From: CALJIC01 sp039805565
Lineage (GTDB): Bacteria > Chloroflexota > Chloroflexia > Chloroflexales > Roseiflexaceae
Length of the DNA: 22,549 bases
Direction of reading: 5' to 3'
NCBI GenBank assembly: GCA_039805565.1
Contig: JBDLTZ010000228.1
Coordinates: forward strand, 1 to 22,549
Of the stretch, positions 1 to 7,253 are shown one piece after another; the stretch's first letter is position 1; the number at the start of each line of letters is the position of its first letter. The notes beneath the pieces are model-generated. The model searched no databases. It was not told where the DNA came from and saw only the letters and a program-made list of their open reading frames with translations. A program made the position numbers and the translations under genes.

Positions 1-172
1 GGCCGAGGGCCTGGCGGATGACCGGGAAGAGGGTGTTGACCAGGCCACTCTCGGTGTTGTCGCTCACGAAGGCGAAGGCCATGGCCGTGAGCGAACGCCA
101 ACGACCCTTCCGACTGTCGACTGCGGTCTCTGCCATAGGCTTGGAGATGGTTGCGGCATCGCTGCTCATCAT
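1..172 (-). CDS. MFS transporter, N-terminal fragment (runs off window)
   Basis: Reverse-strand reading frame with two adjacent ATGs (172 and 169), preceded by a GGAGGA ribosome site at 180-175; the spacing favours the ATG at 169. The visible 56 or so residues start with a hydrophilic leader and then read WRSLTAMAFAFVSDNTESGL followed by NTLFPVIRQALG. This is the first-helix pattern of major facilitator superfamily permeases (F-x-D-N, then LFPxI). The gene is cut by the window edge, so substrate and length are unknown. The fragment is short; the family call rests on this one helix and the strong ribosome site. Confidence 0.6.
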   Translation of the reverse strand, partial: MMSSDAATISKPMAETAVDSRKGRWRSLTAMAFAFVSDNTESGLVNTLFPVIRQALG

Positions 173-287
173 GGTCCTCCTGGTCTGGCCTCCCGTTCGA
201 GCCGGACGGGTGCCTGCGCTTCATCACGCCACTGTTTCTGTTGGGGCCTCGTGTGGCTGTATCAAACCATGTGACGAGCGTGGTGTG

Positions 288-314
288 GTATCACTTTCGC
301 GGCAGGGGTGATAC
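288..314. promoter_or_regulatory. Inverted repeat upstream of the MFS gene
   Basis: GTATCAC (288-294) and GTGATAC (308-314) form perfect 7-bp arms whose centres are 20 bp apart, about two helical turns. A third half-like site, GTATCA, lies at 259-264. The site sits roughly 120 bp upstream of the MFS start on a stretch with no convincing gene (173-425). It could be an operator for a dimeric repressor; this is inference from symmetry only. Confidence 0.3.
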
Positions 315-425
315 AAATAATGTTACAGCCGGATGGCGGCGTGCTGACGATGAGAAGTAGTACAATCGCCGGACGCAAGCCTGCTGGCAGGATCCGTATG
401 AACGTCCGGTGCGAAGGAGCACGCC

Positions 426-722
426 TTGGAACACGACGCCTTATTCGGTGCCTGGTTGACGCAGCGCCGCCAGCGCCTGCATCTCCAGCGGCACCGAACT
501 AGCTGCTCGCATCGGCTGCGCGGTGGTCACCCTGCGCAAGATCGAGGCGGACGAGCGTCGCCCCTCGCGTCAGGTCGCCGCCGCGCAGCGCGATCTCTTC
601 GTCCGTGTCACCCGAGGTGAACTGCGGGTGAATCTGCTTGACGAGGCCTGATCGCAGCCGATCGCACTGAGGATGCTGCCGCGTCTGGTGACGGCGCTGA
701 CCGGGCGCGAAGGCGAGGTGGA
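426..722 (+). pseudogene. Decayed HTH-ATPase type regulator, N-terminal remnant
   Basis: A TTG start at 426 follows an AAGGAG ribosome site (414-419). The frame opens with EHDALFGAWLTQRRQRL, the usual start of the HTH domain of large HTH/ATPase/TPR regulators. Near 490 the reading frame shifts, and the rest of the HTH continues in another frame from about 498 as ELAARIGCAVVTLRKIEADE, then RRPSRQVA, to a TGA at 649-651. Past the stop, the same frame reads LPRLVTALTGREGEVE, resembling the linker and first strand of the ATPase domain in this family. So one frameshift, one stop and loss of the ATPase/TPR parts are seen. The ATPase assignment of the last segment is less certain than the HTH. Confidence 0.6.
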
Positions 723-737
723 GTATGCCGAGCCGCC

Positions 738-1043
738 CAGCAGGGTCGGCCAATCACCCAGACTGAGGTAGCCCGGGCGACCGGGCTAGCGCTCTCCAGA
801 ATCAGTGAGATCGAGGCTGGGGAGGCCGAGGGTGTTCGGTTCGACACACTCGTCAGGCTGGCGCGGTACGATGAGGTGGCACGCGTCGCGGAGCTGCTGG
901 AGTTCGAGGCGGAGGATGAGGCGGAAAAAACGAAACCCACCGCGGTAGCTGGCAAGCTACGTCCCGCGGTGGGTCCCCTGACAGCCTATCTGCCTAAGCC
1001 TGGTACCTGTCTATCGTATCGACATCTTTCGGCACCGTCATAA
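738..1043 (+). pseudogene. XRE/Cro-type HTH remnant
   Basis: The frame encodes QQGRPITQTEVARATGLALS followed by RISEIEAGEAEGVRFDTLVRL and AELLEFEAED, a clear XRE helix-turn-helix. No ATG, GTG or TTG occurs in frame between 651 and 756, so the 5' end is missing; an ATG at 673 would need a frameshift near 730 to reach it. The 3' part (924 onward) runs through the inverted repeat of the tRNA terminator on the other strand, so the C-terminal residues are probably not genuine coding sequence. Likely a second regulator remnant fused behind the one at 426-722. Confidence 0.5.
924..974 (-). terminator. Intrinsic terminator of the tRNA cluster
   Basis: Perfect 10-bp arms CCCACCGCGG (936-945) and CCGCGGTGGG (964-973), extended by an A-T pair, enclose an inner TAGCT/AGCTA stem. 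On the minus strand the hairpin is followed by TTTCGTTTTTT (935-925). This is a classic GC stem plus U tract, about 160 nt beyond the last tRNA. Confidence 0.85.
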
Positions 1044-1134
1044 GTCACGGTACTGTCCAGGCGCCAGACTTTGGAGTTGGCGTCCCGCTCGACCGTCGAA
1101 TGACCGTATTACAGACATTCATCAGGGAAAAGTA

Positions 1135-1225
1135 TGGCGGGGAGGGAGGGATTCGAACCCTCGAGGGGATTGCTCCCCTAGCGGTTTAGCAAACCGCCGC
1201 ACTAGGCCTACTATGCGACCTCCCC
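1135..1225 (-). tRNA. tRNA-Ser (GCU anticodon)
   Basis: The acceptor strands GGGGAGG/CCTCCCC pair over 7 bp, with discriminator G and an encoded CCA (1135-1137). The anticodon stem GCGGT/ACCGC encloses loop TTGCTAA, giving anticodon GCT (reads AGC/AGU Ser codons). A long variable arm (CTAGGGGAGCAATCCCCTC) and the GGTTCGAATCC T-loop confirm a class II serine tRNA. It is the last of three tRNAs transcribed leftward. Confidence 0.95.
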
Positions 1226-1239
1226 GTACTGTGTGGTGT

Positions 1240-1326
1240 TGGCGGAGGGGGTGGGATTCGAACCCACGAGGCTCATCACCTGGTTGTTTTCAAGACAACT
1301 GCCATCAACCGCTCGGCCACCCCTCC
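1240..1326 (-). tRNA. tRNA-Ser (UGA anticodon)
   Basis: GGAGGGG/CCCCTCC acceptor, discriminator G and encoded CCA (1240-1242). The stem GTTGT/ACAAC encloses loop CTTGAAA, giving anticodon TGA (reads UCA-type Ser codons). A long variable arm and the GGTTCGAATCC T-loop are present. It lies 14 nt upstream of the Ser-GCU gene. Confidence 0.95.
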
Positions 1327-1352
1327 AGGGTGTATGTAGACCGAAGATGTAA

Positions 1353-1428
1353 TGGCAGGCGGGACAGGAATCGAACCTGCAACCTGCGGATTTGGAGGCC
1401 GCTGCTCTGCCAATTGAGCTACCCGCCT
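1353..1428 (-). tRNA. tRNA-Trp (CCA anticodon)
   Basis: AGGCGGG/CCCGCCT acceptor, discriminator G and encoded CCA (1353-1355). The D-arm GCTCAATTGGCAGAGC, the anticodon loop CTCCAAA with anticodon CCA, and the T-loop GGTTCGATTCC are all standard. One oddity: the loop-proximal anticodon-stem pair reads C against T (U in RNA), so it is a mismatch (31-39). First gene of the cluster. Confidence 0.95.
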
Positions 1429-1440
1429 TCGACGTCGGTT

Positions 1441-1469
1441 ATAATAGCACACTCGCTTGAACTCTGCAA
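1441..1469 (-). promoter_or_regulatory. Sigma-70-type promoter of the tRNA cluster
   Basis: On the minus strand TTGCAG (1469-1464), a 17-nt spacer and TATTAT (1446-1441) sit just upstream of tRNA-Trp. The -10 matches the consensus at 5 of 6 positions and the -35 keeps TTG. Expected transcription start is about 1434, a few bases before the mature tRNA end. Confidence 0.65.
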
Positions 1470-1808
1470 GTTGCACCCTCCCCACCTGATGAGCGACACA
1501 CAGAGCGCTCCTGCCGGGCAGGAGAGCTGGGTTACAATTCCTCATCTGGGATACCCAGAGGATACCAGCCCTACCTCCCCGCTCTGCGCTGCTGCCACAA
1601 CAACTGGCAGCAGCCCAGAGCCGAGCAGCGCCTCCAGGGCGCCGTCACCACAGTCATCCTGGCCTAACAGTTCAGTTTCCAACAGCAGCCGCGGATGAAC
1701 GCTGACAGGCGCGGGCGACAGTCTCGCTCGCGCTGTTGATTCACGCGTCGGCCGGAAGGACGGCGGTCTCCACCCAAAGGCGGAGGGTGTAGATCGCTCA
1801 AAAGGCAA
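1470..1808. other. Intergenic stretch, no gene recognised
   Basis: Between the tRNA promoter and the export-operon promoter I see no start with a ribosome site and no recognisable protein on either strand. One plus-strand frame ends AEQRLQGAVTTVILA then TAA at about 1660, which could be the tail of a lost gene, but nothing upstream supports it. Confidence 0.4.
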
Positions 1809-1837
1809 ATGACACCTCCGCGGCCGGGTGCTATAGT
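1809..1837 (+). promoter_or_regulatory. Promoter of the ABC ATPase-adaptor operon
   Basis: ATGACA (1809-1814; 5 of 6 to TTGACA), a 17-nt spacer and TATAGT (1832-1837; 5 of 6 to TATAAT). Transcription would begin near 1844, leaving a leader of about 118 nt before the GTG at 1962. Confidence 0.65.
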
Positions 1838-1961
1838 GGCTCCAGTCGCCCAGCCATGGCGTCTGCAACACCTGCGGCGCCACCGGCGTACAGCATGGTG
1901 TGTACACGAGGCGCGTGACGGCCGCTAGCCTGGGCTGACCCGATCGAGTCAGGAGGTCGCT

Positions 1962-3125
1962 GTGTTCAAGGGTTTGTTCAAACGCAAGCCGAAGCTCCAG
2001 CAGACGAGCGGCGCCTACCGCCACGGCAACGAGCATCTGATCGAGATCCGCAACGTCGTCAAGACGTTCCAGAGCGCCGCCGGTACCTTCACCGCGCTCA
2101 AGGGCGTGTCGCTCGAGGTCGGCCGGGGCGAGTTCGTCGCCATCATCGGCAAATCTGGCAGCGGCAAGTCCACGCTGATGAATATGATCACCGGCATCGA
2201 TCGGCCCACCGAGGGGGAGGTCTTCGTCGGTGATACCGCGGTGCACACGCTGAGCGAGGGTGAGATGGCCGTGTGGCGCGGCCGGAACGTCGGCATCGTG
2301 TTTCAGTTCTTCCAGCTGCTGCCCGCGCTCTCGCTGATCGAGAACGTGATGCTGCCGATGGACTTCTGCAACATGTACACGCCCAAGGGGCGCCACGAGC
2401 GCGCGATGATGCTGCTGGAGCAGGTCGGGATGGCCGATCAGGCCCACAAGCTGCCTTCGGCCGTCTCCGGCGGGCAGCAGCAGCGCGTCGCCATCGCCCG
2501 TGCGCTGGCCAATGATCCGCCGATGATCATGGCCGATGAGCCGACCGGCAACCTGGACTCGAAGACGGCCCAGGCGGTGTTCCAGCTCTTCGGCGATCTG
2601 GTGCAGCAGGGCAAAACGATCGTGATGGTCACGCACGACCAGGACCTTGCCAAGCGTGTGAGCCGCGCGGTGATCGTGGCCGACGGGCAGATCGTCAACG
2701 AGTACGTCGCCAAGGCCCTCAGCACGCTCACTGTCGAGCAGCTCGGCTGGGTCACACGCAAGCTGACGCCGCAGAAGTTCGCCCCTGGCTCGACGATCAT
2801 CGAGCAGGGCGACCCGGCGGACCAGTTCTACATCGTGACCAAGGGCGAGGTGGACGTCGTGCTGGAGCACCCGGACGGCAGCGAGATTGTGGTCAACCAC
2901 CTGGAGGAGGGGAGCTACTTTGGCGAGATCGGTCTGGTGCGTGGTGGTCTGCGCACCGCTGATGTCCGCGCCGCACTGCACTCGGCCGTCGAGGTTGTCT
3001 CGCTGGACCGTGAGGCGTTCTATAATCTGCTGGCTGAGTCGGAGACGACGCGTCATGAGATGGACCGCGTGATCCAGCAGCGCGACGCGCGCACCCGGGC
3101 CATCGGGACAGGCGCCGCGGTCTAG
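1962..3125 (+). CDS. ABC transporter ATPase fused to a cyclic-nucleotide-binding domain
   Basis: GTG start with an AGGAGG ribosome site 5 nt upstream; 387 aa. Residues about 25-250 form a MacB/LolD-like ATPase: Walker A GKSGSGKST (63-71), Q-loop VFQFFQLLP, signature VSGGQQQRV (168-176), Walker B MIMADEP (188-194) with GNLDS D-loop, and H-loop His225. After a linker, residues about 265-365 form a Crp-type cNMP-binding fold: FAPGSTIIEQGDPADQFYIV, then the phosphate-binding cassette FGEIGL with Arg331, then VVSLDREAFYNLL. The ATPase class usually drives FtsX/MacB-type permeases that extrude lipids, peptides or drugs. The appended domain suggests ATPase or assembly control by a nucleotide or another small ligand (inference). 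The next gene, 48 nt downstream, is the matching adaptor; no permease is nearby. Confidence 0.9.
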   Translation: MFKGLFKRKPKLQQTSGAYRHGNEHLIEIRNVVKTFQSAAGTFTALKGVSLEVGRGEFVAIIGKSGSGKSTLMNMITGIDRPTEGEVFVGDTAVHTLSEGEMAVWRGRNVGIVFQFFQLLPALSLIENVMLPMDFCNMYTPKGRHERAMMLLEQVGMADQAHKLPSAVSGGQQQRVAIARALANDPPMIMADEPTGNLDSKTAQAVFQLFGDLVQQGKTIVMVTHDQDLAKRVSRAVIVADGQIVNEYVAKALSTLTVEQLGWVTRKLTPQKFAPGSTIIEQGDPADQFYIVTKGEVDVVLEHPDGSEIVVNHLEEGSYFGEIGLVRGGLRTADVRAALHSAVEVVSLDREAFYNLLAESETTRHEMDRVIQQRDARTRAIGTGAAV

Positions 3126-3173
3126 CGCCTGTGGCGTGGGCCGCCCGGCAGGTGTTTGAAGAGGGGTGTCTTC

Positions 3174-4688
3174 ATGAGCAGTCTTTCGATGAAGGTTGCC
3201 GGGCTGGCGCTGGCGGCGGGAATGGTCCTGACCGCCTGTGCCGGCTTCGGCGGCGCCCCAGAGCCCACCGCTGTGCCGGAGGCGGCTGTTCAGGCCGACC
3301 AGCGCGTGGTGGCTGAGGCGAGGGTGGTGCCGGTGCGCAGCGCGGCGCTGGCGCTCACCACGGCGGGCACGGCGATGGAGGTGTTGGTCAAGGAGGGTGA
3401 CACGGTCGAGGCAAACCAGGTGCTGCTGAAGCTCGACACGCGTCGCCATGCCGCTGCGGTGGAGCAGGCGGAGGCCGACCTGTTGCGCGCGAAGGCCAGC
3501 CTGACGAAGCTGCAGGAGGGCGCCACCGAGGAGGAGATTGCCGTTGCCGAGGCGCAGGTCGCCAAGGCGAAGGCCCAGCTTCAGCAGACTCAGGGCGGCG
3601 TCACCGGGAGCGATATCAGCGCGGCCGAGGCACGGCTGCAGGAGGCCAGGGCCCGGCTCGCCGAAGTGCAGAAGAGCGGTCGCAGCGACGACATCGCCGT
3701 CTCCGAGGCGCGGCTGGCGCAGCAGCAGGCGAACCTCGCCGCCGAGCGCGACCGCCTCTCGGCCGCGAAGTCGGATGCGGAGCTGCGGATGGAGCAGTCC
3801 GTGGCCGACCTGACGCGCGCCCAGTCCACCTTCGTGGTCGCGAAGAAGGAGTGGGACACCGTCAACGAGTCGAACAAACACCCGACGCTGAACTATCGCC
3901 TGGGCGAGGCCGAGCGCCGCAAGTACTACGACACGTTCGTGCAGGCCGAGGCGAGTATGCAGAGCGCTGAGGTGGCTGTGGATGCCGCCCGGCTGGCCTA
4001 CGATGCCGCGCGCCAGGCCGAGGCCACAGGCATCCAGTCGGCCGAGGCGGCGGTGGCTGAGTCCGAGGCCGTGCTCCGCCGCGAGCAGGCCAACACCGAC
4101 ACCGACGAGCTAGCCGCAGCGCGTGCGCAGGTGGCCGATGCCCAGGCGGCGCTGGACCGGCTGCGCGGCGATGAGCGCAGCGGCACGGTGGCGGTCTCTG
4201 AGGCGGCGGTGGTCGAGGCCGAGGCGAACCTCGCCAAGCTGCGCGCCGGCGCGTCTGCGAGCCAGATCGCTGAGGCTGAGGCCCAGGTCCAGAGCGCCGA
4301 GGCGGCCCTCGAGTCGCAGCGCGTGCTGCTGGAGGAGATGGAGCTGCGCGCGCCATTCTCGGGGATCGTGGCGGCGGTGGACGCGAGGGTGGGGGAGTAC
4401 GTCACCCCAGGGACGGCGGTGGTCCAGATCGGTGACCCGACCGAGTGGCAGATCGAGACGACCGACCTCACCGAGCTCGGGATCGTGCGAGTACGCGAGG
4501 GCGCCAGGGCCGCTGTCACCTTCGATGCGCTGCCAGGCGTGGAGATGCCCGGCACGGTCACGCGCATCCGGGCACTCGGCGAAAACCGCCAGGGAGACAT
4601 AACCTACCGCGTGATCATCACGCCGGATACGCAGGACAGCCAGCTGCGCTGGAATATGACGGCGTCGGTGGCGATCGAGGGGGAGTAG
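3174..4688 (+). CDS. HlyD/MacA-type efflux adaptor, predicted lipoprotein
   Basis: ATG at 3174, after a GAGGGG ribosome site 7 nt upstream, is preferred over a TTG 18 nt earlier; 504 aa. The N-terminus is a short hydrophobic segment ending in the lipobox LTAC, so it is probably lipid-anchored on the outer face of the membrane. A biotinyl-lipoyl-like strand (VLVKEGDTVEANQVLLKLD) precedes a very long Ala/Glu/Gln-rich coiled coil of repeated units such as EEIAVAEAQV, DDIAVSEARL and SQIAEAEAQV. The second lipoyl half (LRAPFSGIVAAVDARVGEYV) and a beta-barrel domain to the C-terminus complete the membrane-fusion-protein plan. It probably works with the upstream ATPase in export. The missing partner is an inner-membrane permease, and substrate is unknown. 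Confidence 0.88.
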   Translation: MSSLSMKVAGLALAAGMVLTACAGFGGAPEPTAVPEAAVQADQRVVAEARVVPVRSAALALTTAGTAMEVLVKEGDTVEANQVLLKLDTRRHAAAVEQAEADLLRAKASLTKLQEGATEEEIAVAEAQVAKAKAQLQQTQGGVTGSDISAAEARLQEARARLAEVQKSGRSDDIAVSEARLAQQQANLAAERDRLSAAKSDAELRMEQSVADLTRAQSTFVVAKKEWDTVNESNKHPTLNYRLGEAERRKYYDTFVQAEASMQSAEVAVDAARLAYDAARQAEATGIQSAEAAVAESEAVLRREQANTDTDELAAARAQVADAQAALDRLRGDERSGTVAVSEAAVVEAEANLAKLRAGASASQIAEAEAQVQSAEAALESQRVLLEEMELRAPFSGIVAAVDARVGEYVTPGTAVVQIGDPTEWQIETTDLTELGIVRVREGARAAVTFDALPGVEMPGTVTRIRALGENRQGDITYRVIITPDTQDSQLRWNMTASVAIEGE

Positions 4689-4715
4689 ACGTACCGGAGG
4701 TTTATGGGTTCGGTT

Positions 4716-4755
4716 GCACGCAGGGGGCGCCTCCTATGGGGCGCCCCCTGCGTGC
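4716..4755 (+). terminator. Terminator-like hairpin after the adaptor gene
   Basis: Perfect 16-bp arms (4716-4731 and 4740-4755) around an 8-nt loop, beginning 28 nt after the stop codon. The stem is very GC-rich but lacks a following U run, so it may act as a terminator in a high-GC genome or as a 3' stabiliser. Confidence 0.6.
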
Positions 4756-4848
4756 GTTGCCGGGGTGCGAAGGTTGCCAGGTGCCTGCGCGTGGCGTGCG
4801 TTCGACCGGCCAATGACATCCAAAGCAGTGGTTCGGGAAGGGAGGGCC

Positions 4849-4869
4849 AGGGAGGGCCAAGCCCTCCCT
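4849..4869 (-). terminator. Hairpin downstream of nirS
   Basis: AGGGAGGGC and GCCCTCCCT arms (9 bp) with a 3-nt loop, about 130 nt past the nirS stop. An extra copy of GGGAGGGCC lies just before it. No U tract is seen, so the terminator role is likely but unproven. 4870-4998 holds no gene I can support. Confidence 0.4.
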
Positions 4870-4998
4870 GAAACCTACCCACCAGACCGATTGGTTGATG
4901 TGGAACTATTTAGATGCAGCGCGCGAGGCTTGGCTATCGTACGGCAGGGACCTCGTGCGTCAGCGCTACGCCCGAATCACTGTCACGCTTCGGCCGCC

Positions 4999-7053
4999 CT
5001 AGTAGACGTCGAAGACGGTGTTGAAGACATTGAACTTGCCGGTGGGCGTGATCATATCCTCGATGCGCGCCTTCTCCGACAGCGTCGCGTCGTCGTAGAT
5101 CACAATCTCGCCGGTCTCGCCGGGCTTGCTCGCGTCGCCCCAGATACTCACCCAGACCTCGGTACCCGCCTGGTTGTACTCGAAGTGCACCGCCCGCCCG
5201 TAGGTGCTGGCTTCCCAACACTTGTGCACCTTGGTCGGGTCATCCTTAGCGATCACGCAGATCGTCCGCGCCAGCGTCGGATCGGAGTTCAGGGTCATGT
5301 CTACCCAGATCCACTTGCTGTTGGGGTGAGTCTTGATGAAGAGGCTGCCGGAGCCGGGCAGCGGCGTCACGCGCACCGCTTTCCAGGCCGAGGCCGGGTG
5401 GCCCTCGGGGTCCGTCCCGATCGAGACGATCGCCGGATCGCCGAGGTGCGCCGAGCTCCACACCGGGCCGTACTGCGGATCAATCCAGTTGGCGCCGCGG
5501 CCGGGGTGTGGGGTCTTCGGCGTTTCCACCAGCGCCACCAGCTTCCCTTCCTTTGCGTCTACCACCGCTACCTTGTTGGACTGATTTGCGGCCACCAGGA
5601 AGTAGCGGTGAGTGGAATCCCATCCGCCGTCGTGTAGGTAGCGCGCTGCTGGCAGCATCGTGATCACCGGGGCCGCCGGGTCGACGTAGCTCACCAGCCA
5701 GATCTGGCCGGTCTCCTTGACGTTGATGATCCACTCCGGCTTGAAGTGCGAGGCGATGATCGCCGCCACCCGCGGCTCGGGGTGGTACTCCTTGGTGTCC
5801 ACCGTGTAGCCGCGCGTACTGACGATGCTGACTGGCTCAAGGGTTTGCCCGTCCATGATCACGAAGTGTGGCGGCCAGTAGCAGCCGACGACCGCCAGCT
5901 TATCGCTGTAGTCGCCCTCCGCGCCTTTGTACTTGCTGACCTCTACTGAGCGGGCGTCGTAGCAGACCTGAACCTCTGCCACCTTGGTTGGCTGCTCCAT
6001 CCACAGGTCGACGAGGGCTAGCTTGCCGTCTCGGCCGATGACGTAGGCGTAGCGCCCAGTGGCCGACATGCGGGTGATGTGAACCGCGTAGCCGGTGTCG
6101 ACGTTGGTGATCACCTCGTAGGTGTCGCCGTCGACCACCGCAACCTGACCGGCGTCGCGCAGCGTGACGAGGAAGTAGTTCTCCCAGTTGCGCTGGGTCG
6201 TGGGGGTTGCCGGGCGCTGCTCAGGTGGGACGAGCACCTTCCAGGAGGCCTTCATGCCCTCGAGCGAGAGCTCGGGCGGGGTTGGCGGCTCCATCTGGAG
6301 GTACTTCGCCAGCACCTCGATCTGAGCCTCGGTGAAGAAGCCCTGCTTGCCCCAGTCGGGCATGCCGCGTGGGGTGCCGTTGTAGATGATTGTGGAGAGA
6401 CCCACGGTGCCCATCGGGAGCGTTCGGTCGGGGGTGAGGGCCGGGCCCGTGGCGCCTTTGCGGAGCGTCGCGTGGCAGCCGGCGCAGCGCTCGAAGTAGG
6501 TCTGCTTGGCCCAGGCGAACTCCTGCTCGTTGATGGTGGGCACTTCGGCCACCGCCGCGGGCTCTGCGTCGTCGTCCGCCGCGTCAGGGGGCTGCTGCAG
6601 GTGCTCGATCGCGGCGTCCAGCTCGGCCGGCGAGAGGCTCTGGCCGAGCGACGCGGGCATGATGCCCTTCTGGCATGGGGAGCCGGCGCAGTTGCGGGAG
6701 ATAAAGGCGTCCGGCTCGAGGATCGCCTCGTGGATGTATTCGGTGACGCTACCAGCCTTTCCGGTGTAGTCGCTGCTCTGGATCGTCTGGGCCGCCACCT
6801 GCCCGATGTTCGAAAGGTCTGGCCCGATTGTCCCACGGGCGGTGCCCACGCCCGGGATGATGTGGCACGAGCCACAGGCGCCCTTGCTGAACGCCGCCAG
6901 CGCCAGGTCGTCCTGGTCATCCTCGTCAGCTACGGGAGCTGGACTAGCGGCTGGCGCGGCTGGGGGCTTGGGCTCCTCCGCAGTGCGAACGCAGGCGGCG
7001 AGCACCACCAGCAGCAGGAAGGCCACGAAACCGACGTACTTCATGTGTCTCAT
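4999..7053 (-). CDS. nirS: Cytochrome cd1 nitrite reductase with an extra N-terminal cytochrome c domain
   Basis: ATG at 7053 with a strong AGGAGG ribosome site 6 nt upstream; 684 aa, roughly 100 longer than usual NirS. A hydrophobic leader ends in lipobox LAAC (Cys21), followed by a Pro/Ala linker, so the enzyme is probably an extracytoplasmic lipoprotein. Domain 1 (about 50-155) is an additional c-type cytochrome with CGSCH (60-64), an extra Cys pair (122, 127) and candidate ligand Met132. Domain 2 is the normal NirS heme c domain with CAGCH (190-194) and GMPDWG (Met231). The C-terminal d1 propeller matches known NirS closely: d1-iron ligand His325 in GYAVHITRMS, active-site His424 (YHPEP) and His474 (LHDGGWDS), and the C-terminal ITPTGKFNV. 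It reduces nitrite to NO. No heme d1 synthesis genes are in the window. Confidence 0.96.
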   Translation of the reverse strand: MRHMKYVGFVAFLLLVVLAACVRTAEEPKPPAAPAASPAPVADEDDQDDLALAAFSKGACGSCHIIPGVGTARGTIGPDLSNIGQVAAQTIQSSDYTGKAGSVTEYIHEAILEPDAFISRNCAGSPCQKGIMPASLGQSLSPAELDAAIEHLQQPPDAADDDAEPAAVAEVPTINEQEFAWAKQTYFERCAGCHATLRKGATGPALTPDRTLPMGTVGLSTIIYNGTPRGMPDWGKQGFFTEAQIEVLAKYLQMEPPTPPELSLEGMKASWKVLVPPEQRPATPTTQRNWENYFLVTLRDAGQVAVVDGDTYEVITNVDTGYAVHITRMSATGRYAYVIGRDGKLALVDLWMEQPTKVAEVQVCYDARSVEVSKYKGAEGDYSDKLAVVGCYWPPHFVIMDGQTLEPVSIVSTRGYTVDTKEYHPEPRVAAIIASHFKPEWIINVKETGQIWLVSYVDPAAPVITMLPAARYLHDGGWDSTHRYFLVAANQSNKVAVVDAKEGKLVALVETPKTPHPGRGANWIDPQYGPVWSSAHLGDPAIVSIGTDPEGHPASAWKAVRVTPLPGSGSLFIKTHPNSKWIWVDMTLNSDPTLARTICVIAKDDPTKVHKCWEASTYGRAVHFEYNQAGTEVWVSIWGDASKPGETGEIVIYDDATLSEKARIEDMITPTGKFNVFNTVFDVY

Positions 7054-7206
7054 CGGTATCCTCCTCGTTGAGTTACCGGAGCGTCAAAACCTCCTGAGCC
7101 TTAGCCCACGAGTGGAAGCAAAAGATACGCACGCCAACGCCGCCTCGCGCGTAGCGTCAAGGCGTGATGGATGAGCAGATGCGGCGACGCGCGGGCTGAT
7201 AGCTGG

Positions 7207-7212
7207 AGTATA
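7207..7212 (-). promoter_or_regulatory. Candidate nirS -10 box
   Basis: TATACT on the minus strand (5 of 6 to consensus), about 150 nt before the nirS ATG. No -35-like hexamer is found at 16-18 nt spacing, which would fit an activator-dependent promoter. I found no TTGAT-N4-ATCAA box of the FNR/DNR type here. Confidence 0.3.
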
Positions 7213-7253
7213 CGCCCTGCGCCCCGCCTGGCGCGTGAATAGACAACACCCGC

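Noticed and set aside
1542..3881. A 779-codon open frame on the minus strand
   Set aside because: It runs antisense through two clear plus-strand genes (ABC ATPase and adaptor) and has no family features; long antisense frames are common in high-GC DNA.
4714..5637. A plus-strand frame opposite the end of nirS
   Set aside because: The minus strand encodes the well-conserved NirS C-terminus here, so this is a shadow.
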